A stretch of 64,000 nt of DNA from Paraburkholderia phosphatilytica (GCF_003443895.1 NZ_QQOA01000035.1:1-64000); one strand, 5' to 3'; shown: positions 8,566 to 17,286, counted from the first letter of the stretch. Program-made: numbers and translations. The notes: generated by a model from the sequence alone, not told the origin.

Positions 8566-9672
8566 TTAGAACGAGTGCTGGATACCGGCGTACACGCCCG
8601 ACTGGCTGTGGCCAAGCGGCGGATTTTCGTTGTACGACGAACCCGTGCCGCCGCCAGCGCCTTCAGCATTCGCGTCCAGACCGAAGTTGGCCGTCTTGCT
8701 GTTGGTCATGTGAGCGATCTGGATGTCCAGCAGCGTGCGCTTCGACAGGTTGTACGAGCCACCGATCGTGAAGATGTTCGCGTTGCCGCCACCGTTGTTC
8801 GCGTTCACGTGGTAGACCGCGCCGATGAGGGCTGCAGCCGGCGTAGCCTGCCACGTCACACCACCCCATTCCTGATTCGTCGTCGTCGGCGTGCCATATG
8901 CCGTGCCGGTCATACCCGACGTACGCGAAGCCTGGTACACGCCCTGAATCTTGAACTGGCCGAGGAACACGTTCACGCCGGCGAAGTACTCACGCGAAGC
9001 CGTGAACGGGTTGTTCAGCTGGCCGTTTGCGTTGCGGATTTCGTCGTACAGGCCACGAACCTGGAACAGCGAGTTCGTGTAGGTGAGTTGCAGGCCGTCT
9101 TCACGACCTTGCGACGTCGTGCCGTTGCCGTTCCAGCTCGTGGCGTTCGACAGCGCGTACTGGCCGTACACGTCGAAGCCGGCGATCTTCGGCGACTGGT
9201 ACGACACGTTGTTGCTCGATTGCGGCCAGTTGCGGCCACGAACCAGCGATGCCGACGACCAGTTCGACTGACCGAACGGATCGAAGTCCCACACGCCGTT
9301 CGAGATGAACAGTTCACGGCCGAGCAGCAGCGTACCGAACTGGTCGTTCGACATACCGACGGTTGCCCAGCGATTCCAGATCGAGCCAGCCGAGCCGAGC
9401 GAGCCGGTCGCGGTGCTGAAGCTGCCTTCCAACTGGAACAGCACCTTGTTGCCACCACCGATGTCTTCAGCGCCCTTCAAGCCCCACAGGCTCGTACCCC
9501 AGTCGCCGCTTTCCAGGCGCCAGCGCGAAGCCGTACCAGTGCCAGCTGCGTTCGACAGGCCGCTCATGTACTCGATACCTGCGTCGAGGCGACCATACAG
9601 CGTCACGCTGCTTTGCGCATGCGCGATCACCCCGGCCGACATCAGTGCAGCGGCTAGCAAAGCTTTCTTCAT
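8566..9672 (-). CDS. Gram-negative general porin (OpcP/Omp38 type)
   Basis: A 368-residue outer-membrane porin. The signal peptide MKKALLAAALMSAGVIAHAQ is followed by SSVTLYGRLDAGIEY, the standard first strand of Burkholderia trimeric porins. There are repeated amphipathic beta strands and a terminal Phe (AGIQHSF), the signal for outer-membrane assembly by BAM. The start is ATG 9672; the ATG four codons upstream lies in the ribosome-binding site (GGAGGAGA). It should form a 16-stranded trimeric channel for small hydrophilic solutes. A long AT-rich leader and a dedicated terminator fit a highly expressed single gene. Confidence 0.95.
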   Translation of the reverse strand: MKKALLAAALMSAGVIAHAQSSVTLYGRLDAGIEYMSGLSNAAGTGTASRWRLESGDWGTSLWGLKGAEDIGGGNKVLFQLEGSFSTATGSLGSAGSIWNRWATVGMSNDQFGTLLLGRELFISNGVWDFDPFGQSNWSSASLVRGRNWPQSSNNVSYQSPKIAGFDVYGQYALSNATSWNGNGTTSQGREDGLQLTYTNSLFQVRGLYDEIRNANGQLNNPFTASREYFAGVNVFLGQFKIQGVYQASRTSGMTGTAYGTPTTTNQEWGGVTWQATPAAALIGAVYHVNANNGGGNANIFTIGGSYNLSKRTLLDIQIAHMTNSKTANFGLDANAEGAGGGTGSSYNENPPLGHSQSGVYAGIQHSF

Positions 9673-10200
9673 CTTCTCCTCCATACCCTGTCAAGGAATA
9701 ACCCAGTACTGCGAGTGGTGCCCGGCCGCCAGAGGCGCCGAGCAGGAACCGTCAAGACGGGAAGGGTCACACGGGTGTCGGACTGCGTTTGCGGACGCGC
9801 GGCCTCGTCGGCCATCTGTACGTCTTCCGATCCCTCGCTGACCGGTCTCCTGTGCTTTTGAAGTGAAACTACTTTTAATGAACTTTGTTTTGCTACTTTG
9901 GTTACTAATTTATCAAAAATACCTTCGGTGGGCGAAGAATTTTCTCGTCGGCGCAAGGAGGTGTCGCCAAATTGCAATACCGTTCCTGGGACAGGGTTGT
10001 GGGGAGTACGTGGAATCACGCTAAAACCCTTGTGTGTCAAGGGCATGGGGCTTTAGGGGGAGGACCCCTAAGGATTGCCACTATTGACGATGCAATTCGT
10101 CCAGAGTAGACCGCGACACCGCGCGGACGTCTCCAGATTTGGGACGACGAAGCATCGGATACGGGTAATTACCTGGGGCGCGGCGGTCCGGGCCGGTCAT
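9673..10200. other. Porin upstream region without a supported gene
   Basis: About 530 bases lie between the porin start and the hisP terminator. The part at 9850-9930 is strikingly AT-rich for this genome and should hold the porin promoter and a leader of roughly 200 bases. A minus-strand open frame at 9669-10046 overlaps the porin start, has no family signature and probably reflects the leader. I cannot assign individual -35/-10 elements with confidence. Confidence 0.5.
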
Positions 10201-10225
10201 AAAAAAGGCGCTATGAAAGCGCCTT
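10201..10225 (-). terminator. Terminator of the hisQMP operon
   Basis: A perfect 8-bp stem AAGGCGCT / AGCGCCTT with loop ATGAA, preceded on the + strand by an A6 run that becomes the T-tract on the minus strand. It lies 65 bases past the hisP stop. Confidence 0.85.
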
Positions 10226-10290
10226 GTAATACTACTTTGACTACATTTTCCGGTCCAGAGCGAATGTGCTCACGGTCACGACTTCATTGT

Positions 10291-11070
10291 CTATTTAAGG
10301 CTGCCCGACAGGAACTGTTTGAGGCGTTCGCTCTTCGTGTTGCCGAACACTTCGCTCGGGTGACCTTCTTCCTCGACGCGTCCCTGGTGCAGAAACATCA
10401 CGTGGTTCGAAACGTTGCGCGCGAAACTCATTTCGTGCGTGACGACGATCATCGTGCGGCCTTCCTCGGCGAGCTTCTGCATCACCTTCAGCACTTCCCC
10501 GACGAGTTCGGGATCGAGTGCCGAAGTCGGCTCGTCGAAAAGCATCACGTCGGGATGCATTGCGAGCGCGCGTGCAATCGCGACGCGCTGCTGCTGGCCA
10601 CCCGACAGATGCGACGGATACTGCTTCTCGACGCGCGGCGCGAGACCGACTTTCTCGAGATATTCGCGCGCGCGGTCTTCCGCTTCCTTGCGCGACAGCC
10701 CCAGCACATGCAACGGCGCTTCGATCACGTTTTCGAGCACGTTCATGTGCGCCCACAGATTGAAGTGCTGGAACACCATCGCAAGCTTCGTGCGCATCCG
10801 TTGCAACTGCTTCTGGTCCGCGACGCGCAACGCGCCTTGCTTGTCCTTCATCGTGCGGACTTCTTCGCGATCCACGAAGATGCGACCGGCGTTCGGCTGC
10901 TCGAGGAAGTTGATGCAGCGAAGCATCGTGCTCTTGCCCGAACCCGACGAGCCGATCACGCTGATCACGTCGCCGGCGTTCGCTTTCAGCGATACGCCTT
11001 TCAGGACTTCGTTGTCGCCGTACTGTTTATGAAGATCGTCGACGAAAAGCTTTTGCATCTGGGAATTCAT
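10291..11070 (-). CDS. hisP: Polar amino-acid ABC transporter ATPase (HisP type)
   Basis: The 259-residue ATPase has Walker A GSSGSGKST, the signature LSGGQQQR, Walker B MLFDEPTSALD and the switch His in VTHEMSF. The insertion between Walker A and the Q-loop (about residues 70-95) is typical of HisP and ArtP. It should energise uptake of histidine, lysine, arginine or ornithine with HisQ and HisM. The start at 11070 is supported by AAGGA five bases upstream. It is the last gene of a three-gene minus-strand operon ending in a terminator. No binding-protein gene lies in the operon. Confidence 0.93.
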   Translation of the reverse strand: MNSQMQKLFVDDLHKQYGDNEVLKGVSLKANAGDVISVIGSSGSGKSTMLRCINFLEQPNAGRIFVDREEVRTMKDKQGALRVADQKQLQRMRTKLAMVFQHFNLWAHMNVLENVIEAPLHVLGLSRKEAEDRAREYLEKVGLAPRVEKQYPSHLSGGQQQRVAIARALAMHPDVMLFDEPTSALDPELVGEVLKVMQKLAEEGRTMIVVTHEMSFARNVSNHVMFLHQGRVEEEGHPSEVFGNTKSERLKQFLSGSLK

Positions 11071-11167
11071 CTGGGTCCTTGACTACTTGCTATCAGGAGC
11101 GGACATGAGCGGACATGAGCGGACGAAAGTGTGCGGTGCGGCGCGACCGAAGGCATGACGCGTCGCT

Positions 11168-11881
11168 TCACTTGCCCTGCGGCCGCAGATAGGCGAGCCA
11201 GCGGTGCTCGGCGCGGCGGAACAGCCACACGAGCGTGAACGAGATCAGCAGGTACAGCAGCGCCGCGATGCCGAACGCGCCGAACGACTGATACGTGGCG
11301 GAGTTGACGTCGCGCGCAACCTTCAGGATGTCGGGCACGGTTGCCGTGAACGCGACCGTGGTTGCGTGCAGCATCAGGATCACTTCGTTGCTGTAGTAGG
11401 GCAGTGCGCGGCGCAACGCCGACGGCAGGATCACGCGGCGGTACAGCGTGAAAGACGACATGCCGTACGCGCGCGCCGCCTCGATCTCGCCATAGGGCGT
11501 CGCCTTGATCGCGCCGGCGAAGATCTCTGTTGTATACGCGCAGGTGTTCAGCGTGAACGCGAGCAGCGTGCAGTGCATGCCGTCGCGGAAGAACGCGTTG
11601 GTGAGTTCGTGGTTGCGGATGATGTCGAGGCTGTAGAGGCCCGTGTAGCAGAGCAGCAGCTGCACGTAGAGCGGCGTGCCGCGGAACACGTACGTATACA
11701 GCCACACGAGGCTGGCGAGCCACTTCTTCTTCGACACCCGCGCAACTGATAACGGCACCGACAGGCAGAAGCCGAGGCCGATGGAGACGACCAGCAGCCA
11801 CAGCGTGATGACGACGCCCGTCAGGCGGTAGCCGTCGGTGAAGAGATAGTTGCGCCAGTATTGCTGGATCAGTTCGAGCAT
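11168..11881 (-). CDS. hisM: Polar amino-acid ABC transporter permease (HisM type)
   Basis: A 237-residue inner-membrane permease with about five transmembrane segments. It has the FRGTPLYVQL motif after the second segment and the EAA loop EIEAARAYGMSSFTLYRRVILPSALRRALP that docks on HisP. It matches the HisM/ArtM class and should pair with the HisQ-like subunit encoded upstream. Its substrate is a basic amino acid by homology. The gene lies 78 bases after hisQ and 97 before hisP; the latter gap contains short 10-bp tandem repeats. Confidence 0.92.
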   Translation of the reverse strand: MLELIQQYWRNYLFTDGYRLTGVVITLWLLVVSIGLGFCLSVPLSVARVSKKKWLASLVWLYTYVFRGTPLYVQLLLCYTGLYSLDIIRNHELTNAFFRDGMHCTLLAFTLNTCAYTTEIFAGAIKATPYGEIEAARAYGMSSFTLYRRVILPSALRRALPYYSNEVILMLHATTVAFTATVPDILKVARDVNSATYQSFGAFGIAALLYLLISFTLVWLFRRAEHRWLAYLRPQGK

Positions 11882-11959
11882 GGTCTTGGGCCTTGGTCCG
11901 GCTGGTCTGTCCGGTTGAGCGGGGCGATGGAACGCGGGCGACGGTTGCGGCGGCCGGAC

Positions 11960-12646
11960 CTACAGGTCCGCCCTGCGCACGCCCGTCGAGTAGCGCCGCT
12001 CGAGGTACATCAGCACGAAGTTCGACACCGTCGTGATCACGAGGTAGATCGCACCCGCCAGCAGCGTGAAGAAGAAGAACCGCAGCGTGCCCTTGCCGGC
12101 GTCCTGCGATGCCTTCACGACGTCCGCGAGACCGATGATCGACACGAGCGCCGTCGCCTTCACCATCACCTGCCAGTTGTTGCCGATGCCGGGCAGCGCG
12201 TGACGCATCATCTGCGGGAACATGATGCGGCTGAACACCTGCCAGTTCGACATGCCGTACGCGTGACCGGCTTCGAGCTGGCCGCGCGGCACCGCGAGAA
12301 ACGCGCCGCGGAAGGTTTCGGTGAAGTACGCGCCGTAGATGAAGCCGAGCACGATCACGCCGGCCACGAAAGGATCGATGTCGATCTGGTCCCAGCCGAG
12401 CAGGTCGGTCAGGTTGTTGAGCCAGATCTGGATGCCGTAGAACAGCAGCAGCATCAGCACGAGATCGGGGACGCCGCGGATCAGCGTCGTGTACACCGTG
12501 CCGGCGCCGTGGGTGAGCCGGTTCTTCGACAGTTTCGCCGCCGCGCCGATCAGGCCCAGCACGAAAGCGAACGCGAGCGACAGGACCGCGAGTTTGACGG
12601 TCTGCCAGGTGCCCGCGAGGATCAGCGGGCCGTAGCCTTGGAGCAT
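11960..12646 (-). CDS. hisQ: Polar amino-acid ABC transporter permease (HisQ type)
   Basis: A 228-residue permease with five predicted membrane segments. It has the IRGVPDLVLMLLLFYG motif and the EAA loop (PRGQLEAGHAYGMSNWQVFSRIMFP). It is the first gene of the hisQMP operon. Relatives usually have hisJ or argT (the periplasmic binding protein) upstream; here the 490 bases upstream hold no gene, so the receptor must be encoded elsewhere. Confidence 0.92.
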   Translation of the reverse strand: MLQGYGPLILAGTWQTVKLAVLSLAFAFVLGLIGAAAKLSKNRLTHGAGTVYTTLIRGVPDLVLMLLLFYGIQIWLNNLTDLLGWDQIDIDPFVAGVIVLGFIYGAYFTETFRGAFLAVPRGQLEAGHAYGMSNWQVFSRIMFPQMMRHALPGIGNNWQVMVKATALVSIIGLADVVKASQDAGKGTLRFFFFTLLAGAIYLVITTVSNFVLMYLERRYSTGVRRADL

Positions 12647-13136
12647 ATGCGGTCCTTGACGGCGCTGTGGTTTGCGACCCGAAGGAGGCGGATCGGCGCT
12701 TCGCTTCGAGGAGTGGCTTCGGAACCGGCTGGCCGGCCGTCGCTATTCTAGGTGGTCAAAATTGGCGGATCGCGCCCCGTCGCTGCCGTGCAAGGCGATG
12801 AACGCATCGCATCCGGCGATGTTTCGATAGCCCCGTCCGGCCCTTTCGGAATAGGGCGGCGCGCGCCGTGTCCGACCGAAAAGCGCGGTATTTTACCCGA
12901 ACCGCATTCGAACGCCAGCGAAACTCATGCTGCGCGTGCTGCTGCAGTCTGGCGCAGACGGGGCCCGATGTGCCTGTCGGACCGTAACCCGGACCGTAAC
13001 CCCGGCCATCCAGCGAGCATCGGGCGGCACGCGCGCATTGCATGCACCGGCGGAACAGTTCGGTGCGCCTGCGCGGATTGTTCCGGACCCGCCGTGCCCA
13101 TACATTCAGGTCATCGCCAATTTCACGGAGCCTTCC
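12647..13136. other. Divergent hisQ/pirin intergenic region
   Basis: There are 490 bases without a credible gene. A TAGAAT at 12746-12751 (minus strand) could be the hisQ -10 element, but its -35 is poor. At 12978-13001 a 12-bp unit, CGGACCGTAACC, is repeated exactly twice in tandem, about 135 bases upstream of the pirin start, and may be a regulator site. Confidence 0.45.
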
Positions 13137-13835
13137 ATGTTCGAGATCCGACGTTCCGCCGAGCGCGGCCATGCCAACCACGGCTGGCTCGATTCGTTCC
13201 ACAGCTTCTCGTTTGCCGACTACTTCGACGAGAACCACATGCAGTTCGGCCCGCTGCGGGTGATCAACGAAGACGTGATTGCCGCCGGCCGCGGTTTCGG
13301 CACGCACGGCCATCGCGACATGGAGATCGTCACGTACGTGCTGGACGGCGCGCTGTCGCATCGCGACAGCATGGGCAACGGCTCGACGATTCGCCCGGGC
13401 GACGTGCAGCGGATGAGCGCGGGCACAGGCGTGATGCACAGCGAGTTCAACGCGTCGAAAGAGGACCCGCTGCATCTGCTGCAGATCTGGATCCTGCCGA
13501 AGCGGCGCAACGATCCCCCGGGCTACGAGGAGAAGCGCTTCACGAACGAGGACAAGCGCGGGCAGCTGCGCCTCGTTGCGTCGCCGGACGGGCGCGACGG
13601 GTCGGTGACGATCCATTCGGACGCATCGATCCACGCCGGTCTTTTCGATGGCGACGAGCGTGCGGAATTCGCCGTGCCGGCCGGGCGGCGCGTGTACCTG
13701 CACGTCGCGCGCGGCGCGCTGACGGTGAATGGTCAGACGCTCGAACATGGCGACGCCGTGATGATCAGCGACGAGTCGAAGGTGACGCTCACCGACGGCC
13801 ACGCCGCCGAAGTGCTGCTGTTCGATCTTGCTTAA
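13137..13835 (+). CDS. Pirin family protein (YhhW/quercetinase type)
   Basis: A 232-residue bicupin of the short pirin class. The metal ligands are in THGHRDMEIVTYVLDG and GTGVMHSEFN (three His and one Glu), at about residues 55-105. The N-terminal FEIRRSAERGHANHGWLDSFHSFSF is the usual pirin opening. Some relatives dioxygenate quercetin; others act as redox or iron-responsive regulators. The role here is not shown. The start ATG 13137 has GGAG eight bases upstream. An in-frame upstream extension exists but has non-coding composition and lacks homology. Confidence 0.92.
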   Translation: MFEIRRSAERGHANHGWLDSFHSFSFADYFDENHMQFGPLRVINEDVIAAGRGFGTHGHRDMEIVTYVLDGALSHRDSMGNGSTIRPGDVQRMSAGTGVMHSEFNASKEDPLHLLQIWILPKRRNDPPGYEEKRFTNEDKRGQLRLVASPDGRDGSVTIHSDASIHAGLFDGDERAEFAVPAGRRVYLHVARGALTVNGQTLEHGDAVMISDESKVTLTDGHAAEVLLFDLA

Positions 13836-13860
13836 ACCAGCTCGTTGCGCTGGAAACAAA

Positions 13861-13891
13861 AAGCCACAGGCAGCGCGCCTGTGGCTTTTTT
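13861..13891. terminator. Bidirectional terminator after pirin
   Basis: A perfect 10-bp stem AAGCCACAGG / CCTGTGGCTT with loop CAGCGCG is followed by T-rich sequence on the + strand and preceded by an A-run on the left, so it can serve the pirin gene and the convergent spy-like gene. Confidence 0.88.
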
Positions 13892-13973
13892 CCTTATGGA
13901 TCGCGCGGAAGCGCGGGCGGGTCAGATCTACGTCGAACTCACCCGCACCCCGAACGCCGGCTTCAACCGCAGC

Positions 13974-14561
13974 TTACTGGTTGGTCGCCGACGCCGGAGC
14001 TTGCGGCGCCTGGCCATCCTTGTGATGCTGCTGCCACATCTCGTGCATCTTCTGCATGCGATCGTGGCGCGCTTCCATTTCCGCGAAGTGCTGCTTGATC
14101 ACCGTGCTGACGATGGTCTTCTGCTGGTCGTTCAGCGAGTTGTACAGCGTGAGCCATGCCTTCGCGGTCTGTTCGCGCAGTTGCTCGTGCTGACGCTCGG
14201 CCTTTTCATGCGCCGCGTGCAGCGCGTTCATGTCGAGAATCGGCTGCTGCTGCATGGCCTGCATCTGCTGGTGCATCTGCTCGTGCGTGGCGTGCTCCGT
14301 TTCGTGCGCCTGCTTCATTGTGTCGACCGCGTTCTGCCAGAGCTTTTCCTGGCTCGCGTTCAGATTGAGCCAGCCGTGCACGCGGTTGAGCTCTTCCATC
14401 ATGTGATGACCATGGTGGTGATGCATGAAGTGGCCGCCGTCGTGGCCGGCGCCCTGCATCGGCATCTGGGACTGCTGGGCCGCGGCATAGCCGGCGGCAC
14501 CGATGCTGAGCGCGACCGAGGCCACGGCGATGGCGAGATAACGCGATGTTGTCTTGAACAT
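13974..14561 (-). CDS. Spy/CpxP-like periplasmic stress protein
   Basis: A 195-residue precursor has a signal peptide (MFKTTSRYLAIAVASVALS ... AAA, cut near residue 28). A His-rich stretch (HFMHHHHGHHM) is followed by a long helical, Gln/Met/His-rich region with two LTXXQ-like helices (WLNLNASQEKLWQ; TLYNSLNDQQKTIV). This is the Spy/CpxP architecture: periplasmic chaperones or sensors of envelope and metal stress. The start is ATG 14561, preceded by GAGGAG. The gene is divergent from an OmpR-type regulator and kinase, with GTAAT repeats in its promoter region, suggesting control by that system as cpxP is by CpxR. The His-rich segment could bind metal. Confidence 0.85.
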   Translation of the reverse strand: MFKTTSRYLAIAVASVALSIGAAGYAAAQQSQMPMQGAGHDGGHFMHHHHGHHMMEELNRVHGWLNLNASQEKLWQNAVDTMKQAHETEHATHEQMHQQMQAMQQQPILDMNALHAAHEKAERQHEQLREQTAKAWLTLYNSLNDQQKTIVSTVIKQHFAEMEARHDRMQKMHEMWQQHHKDGQAPQAPASATNQ

Positions 14562-14691
14562 GGTGATGCTCCTCGTTGCTTGGAATGGACGGGCCGGTGG
14601 TGCACATCCGCTCACAAGGGACGGTCCGGATCCGGTAAGTCGAAGCGTAGAGGGGGTGATCGTGCGGCGTGTTACGTGGACAATTGTCGGT

Positions 14692-14735
14692 ATTACGCAA
14701 CATTACTCCCCGCTTTCGTCGTAACACCCCGTAAC
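14692..14735. promoter_or_regulatory. Two oppositely oriented CpxR-like boxes
   Basis: On the + strand, GTAAC-N5-GTAAC lies at 14721-14735, facing the response regulator gene. On the minus strand, GTAAT-N5-GTAAT lies at 14706-14692, facing the spy-like gene. A further single GTAAC is on the minus strand at 14675-14671. The 5-base half-site with 5-base spacer is the CpxR box form (GTAAA-N5-GTAAA in enterobacteria). The sites sit between the divergent genes. Confidence 0.65.
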
Positions 14736-14791
14736 CTCTTGGACAGGCTTGTCATCGAGTTCCCTCAACCCATCGCGCTAAACTTCGTCCC

Positions 14792-15517
14792 ATGAGTACC
14801 CAAATCCTGGTCGTCGATGACGACGTCGAACTGCGCGATCTGCTGCGCGACTATCTGGCCCGGCAAGGCATCGAAGTATCGGTGCTGCATGACGCCGGCT
14901 CGCTCGAACGCCGGCTCGAACGCGAACGGCCCGACCTGATCGTGCTGGACCTGATGATGCCGGGCGTGGACGGCTTGACCGCGCTGCGCAAGCTGCGCGC
15001 GTCGGGCGACGACATCCCCGTGATCATGCTGACCGCCCGCGCGGACGACGTGGACCGCATCGTCGGTCTGGAACTCGGCGCGGACGACTATCTTGGCAAG
15101 CCGTTCAATCCGCGCGAACTGCTGGCGCGCGTGCAGGCGGTGCTGCGCCGGCGCCGCACCCTGCCGTCGGCAGCGGCCCCCGAGCAGCGCGAGCCGTTTA
15201 CGTTCGGCCGCTTCACGCTGGATTTCCAGTCGCGCACGCTGCATCAGGAAGGCAAGCCGCTCACGCTGTCGGGCAGCGAGTTCGCGCTCCTGAAGATCTT
15301 CGTGAATCACCCGATGCGCACGCTCACCCGCGAGCGCCTGCTCGAACTGCTGCACGGTCCGGAGTACGACGGCACCGATCGCGGCATCGACGTGCAGGTC
15401 TGGCGCCTGCGCCGCATTCTCGAAACCGATCCCTCCACGCCGCGTTTCATCCAGACGGTGCGGGGCCGCGGTTATGTCTTCGTGCCTGACGGCGAGCAAC
15501 ATGCGGCGTCCAATTGA
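14792..15517 (+). CDS. OmpR-family response regulator
   Basis: The 241-residue protein has a receiver domain (Asp9-11 acidic pocket, phosphoacceptor Asp53 in LIVLDLMMPG, Thr81, Lys103 in GKPF) and a C-terminal winged helix (about 135-235, ending RGRGYVFVPD). It is probably an OmpR-like or CpxR-like activator phosphorylated by the kinase encoded next, whose start overlaps by 17 bases. GTAAC-N5-GTAAC lies 57 bases upstream of its start, suggesting autoregulation. The assignment to Cpx rather than EnvZ/OmpR is open. Confidence 0.93.
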   Translation: MSTQILVVDDDVELRDLLRDYLARQGIEVSVLHDAGSLERRLERERPDLIVLDLMMPGVDGLTALRKLRASGDDIPVIMLTARADDVDRIVGLELGADDYLGKPFNPRELLARVQAVLRRRRTLPSAAAPEQREPFTFGRFTLDFQSRTLHQEGKPLTLSGSEFALLKIFVNHPMRTLTRERLLELLHGPEYDGTDRGIDVQVWRLRRILETDPSTPRFIQTVRGRGYVFVPDGEQHAASN

Positions 15518-16817
15518 TTCGTTGTTCGGACGGCTGGCACTCCTCGTCGTCGCCGTCCTGCTGATGTCGCATTTCGCCTGGTTCGCGCTGATGCGGCTCG
15601 AACGCAGCCAGCTGCAAACCCGCTATGCCGTCGAAGAAGCCGTGTTCCTCGTCGACGCGGTGCGCCAGCACGTCGCGCGCGAGCCGGACCAGCCGCTGCC
15701 GTCGCGCGTGAAGCTCGTCGATCCGGCGGACAGCGTCGTGCCGACCGAGATGCCCGAAGCCGGCACGCCGCTCAGCCGCTTCCTCGAAGACGTGCGCGAC
15801 CGCATGCCGCCGGGCACGCTCGTGCGGGTCGGCCCGCCGGGCAAGCCGCCCATGCTGTGGGTGCGCGCCACGAGCGATCAGAAGTGGATCGTCGTGCCGG
15901 TGCAGCCTTTGCGTCCGCCGCGCTCGGTGGACCGCATGGTGCTGTGGCTCGTGATCATCTTCACGGTCGCGGTGATGGCGGCGCTGTTCCTCGCATGGCA
16001 GCTGCAGCAGCCGCTGCGTTCGCTCGCGCAGGCGGTCACGCGCTTCGGCCGCGGCCTGCCGGTGCCGCCCGTGCCCGAGCGCGGACCGCGCGAACTCAAG
16101 CAGCTCACGCACGGCTTCAACCAGATGGTGCAGGAGGTGTCGCGCACCGAGAACGACCGCGCGGTGATGCTCGCCGGCGTCGCGCACGATCTGAAGACGC
16201 CGCTCGCGCGGCTGCGGCTGCGCGCCGAGATGATGGACGAAGCGAAGGTGCGCGAGGGCGTGGTGCGCGACGTCGATTCGATGGCGCACATCGTCGATCA
16301 ATTCCTGGTGTTCGCACACGATGGCGCGGACCGCAGCGAGCCGGTCGAAGTCGACGCGCAGTGCGAGCGCGTCGTGCGCAGCTACCGCGCGGTGGCCGCC
16401 GGCGCGCCGACCGTGCGTACGGAGCTCGCCGCGGGTCCCGGCTTCCGGCTGCCGGCCGCCACGTTGGAGCGCATCCTGTCGAACCTGATCGACAATGCGC
16501 ACGCGTACGGCGCGCCGCCGGTGGTCGTCGAAACCGCGCGCACGGCCGGCGGCTATACGCTATCGATCAGCGACAACGGCAAGGGCATTGCCGCGCAGGA
16601 TCTGCTCAACGCGAGCCGGCCGTTCGTGCGGCTCGACCCGGCGCGTGGCGGCAATGGGCACAGCGGTTTGGGGCTCGCGATCGTCGAGCGGCTCGTGCGC
16701 CGCGCGGGTGGAGAATGGCAGATCGGCAATTACGACGGCCGCGGGCTGCGCGTGCTGATGACCTTCCCGATGCAGGCGATGCCGCGCACGGCGCCGGCGT
16801 CCGAAGTGGCGTGGTGA
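15501..16817 (+). CDS. EnvZ/CpxA-like sensor histidine kinase
   Basis: A 438-residue inner-membrane kinase. TM1 is at about 11-30, a periplasmic domain of roughly 110 residues follows, and TM2 is at about 146-167. A HAMP linker is followed by the H-box VAHDLKTPLARL (His229). The ATP-binding domain has N-box LSNLIDNAHAYG, G1 DNGKGI and G2 GHSGLGLAI. The start ATG 15501 lies inside the regulator gene, so expression is coupled. The periplasmic domain has no recognisable ligand fold. Pairing with the adjacent regulator is inferred from the overlap and from the divergent spy-like gene. Confidence 0.92.
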   Translation: MRRPIDSLFGRLALLVVAVLLMSHFAWFALMRLERSQLQTRYAVEEAVFLVDAVRQHVAREPDQPLPSRVKLVDPADSVVPTEMPEAGTPLSRFLEDVRDRMPPGTLVRVGPPGKPPMLWVRATSDQKWIVVPVQPLRPPRSVDRMVLWLVIIFTVAVMAALFLAWQLQQPLRSLAQAVTRFGRGLPVPPVPERGPRELKQLTHGFNQMVQEVSRTENDRAVMLAGVAHDLKTPLARLRLRAEMMDEAKVREGVVRDVDSMAHIVDQFLVFAHDGADRSEPVEVDAQCERVVRSYRAVAAGAPTVRTELAAGPGFRLPAATLERILSNLIDNAHAYGAPPVVVETARTAGGYTLSISDNGKGIAAQDLLNASRPFVRLDPARGGNGHSGLGLAIVERLVRRAGGEWQIGNYDGRGLRVLMTFPMQAMPRTAPASEVAW

Positions 16818-16892
16818 CAGGGTGAGGGTGGGCCGCGCCTCGCTGCAACGGCGCGGCGCGCGCTCATGCTCCGGCGGTTGCGCGCTGCTCCG

Positions 16893-17159
16893 TTACTCCG
16901 CGAACAGTGTATTGAGCGCGGTGGCCGCCTCGCTGTCCACGGTATTCCACGTGGCCGATTCCGCTTCGAAGATGTAATGCGTTGTGTACTTGCCAAGACG
17001 GGTCAGGATCTCTTCCTGGATCACTTCCGGCGCGACATCGAGCTTCAGGTACCAGGCCGTCGACGATAGACGCGTCTGGAACGCGCCATACTCGGCGAGC
17101 AGATGATCGAACGCATCTGCGTCCTGATCGCGGCAGACGATGATCAGATTGCCCTTCAT
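16893..17159 (-). CDS. Small Cas2-like ferredoxin-fold protein (SinR-family annotation)
   Basis: An 88-residue protein. The pattern LIIVCRDQDADAFDHLL, a Gly/aromatic turn, LSSTAWYLKLDVAPEVIQEEI and HYIFEAESATWNT resembles the stand-alone Cas2-like proteins often annotated as SinR family: a first strand, a helix, the STxW core strand, and a final edge strand. There is no CRISPR array or other cas gene in the window, so a role in adaptation is not implied. Canonical Cas2 Asp positions are unclear. The gene is monocistronic, convergent with the histidine kinase gene. Function unknown. Confidence 0.6.
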   Translation of the reverse strand: MKGNLIIVCRDQDADAFDHLLAEYGAFQTRLSSTAWYLKLDVAPEVIQEEILTRLGKYTTHYIFEAESATWNTVDSEAATALNTLFAE

Positions 17160-17286
17160 GCGACTCTCCCGTTCAAGCGGTATTCACCAACGTTCTGACG
17201 AAAGCCCATCATACCTGTTGATCGCGGGATGCATCGGGTGTTCTTCGTGCGGTCCTTCCCGTTCGTGAGATTTCAGCGGCGACGCG

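Noticed and set aside
9669..10046. 125-codon minus-strand frame upstream of the porin
   Set aside because: It overlaps the porin start and the AT-rich leader and has no recognisable domain.
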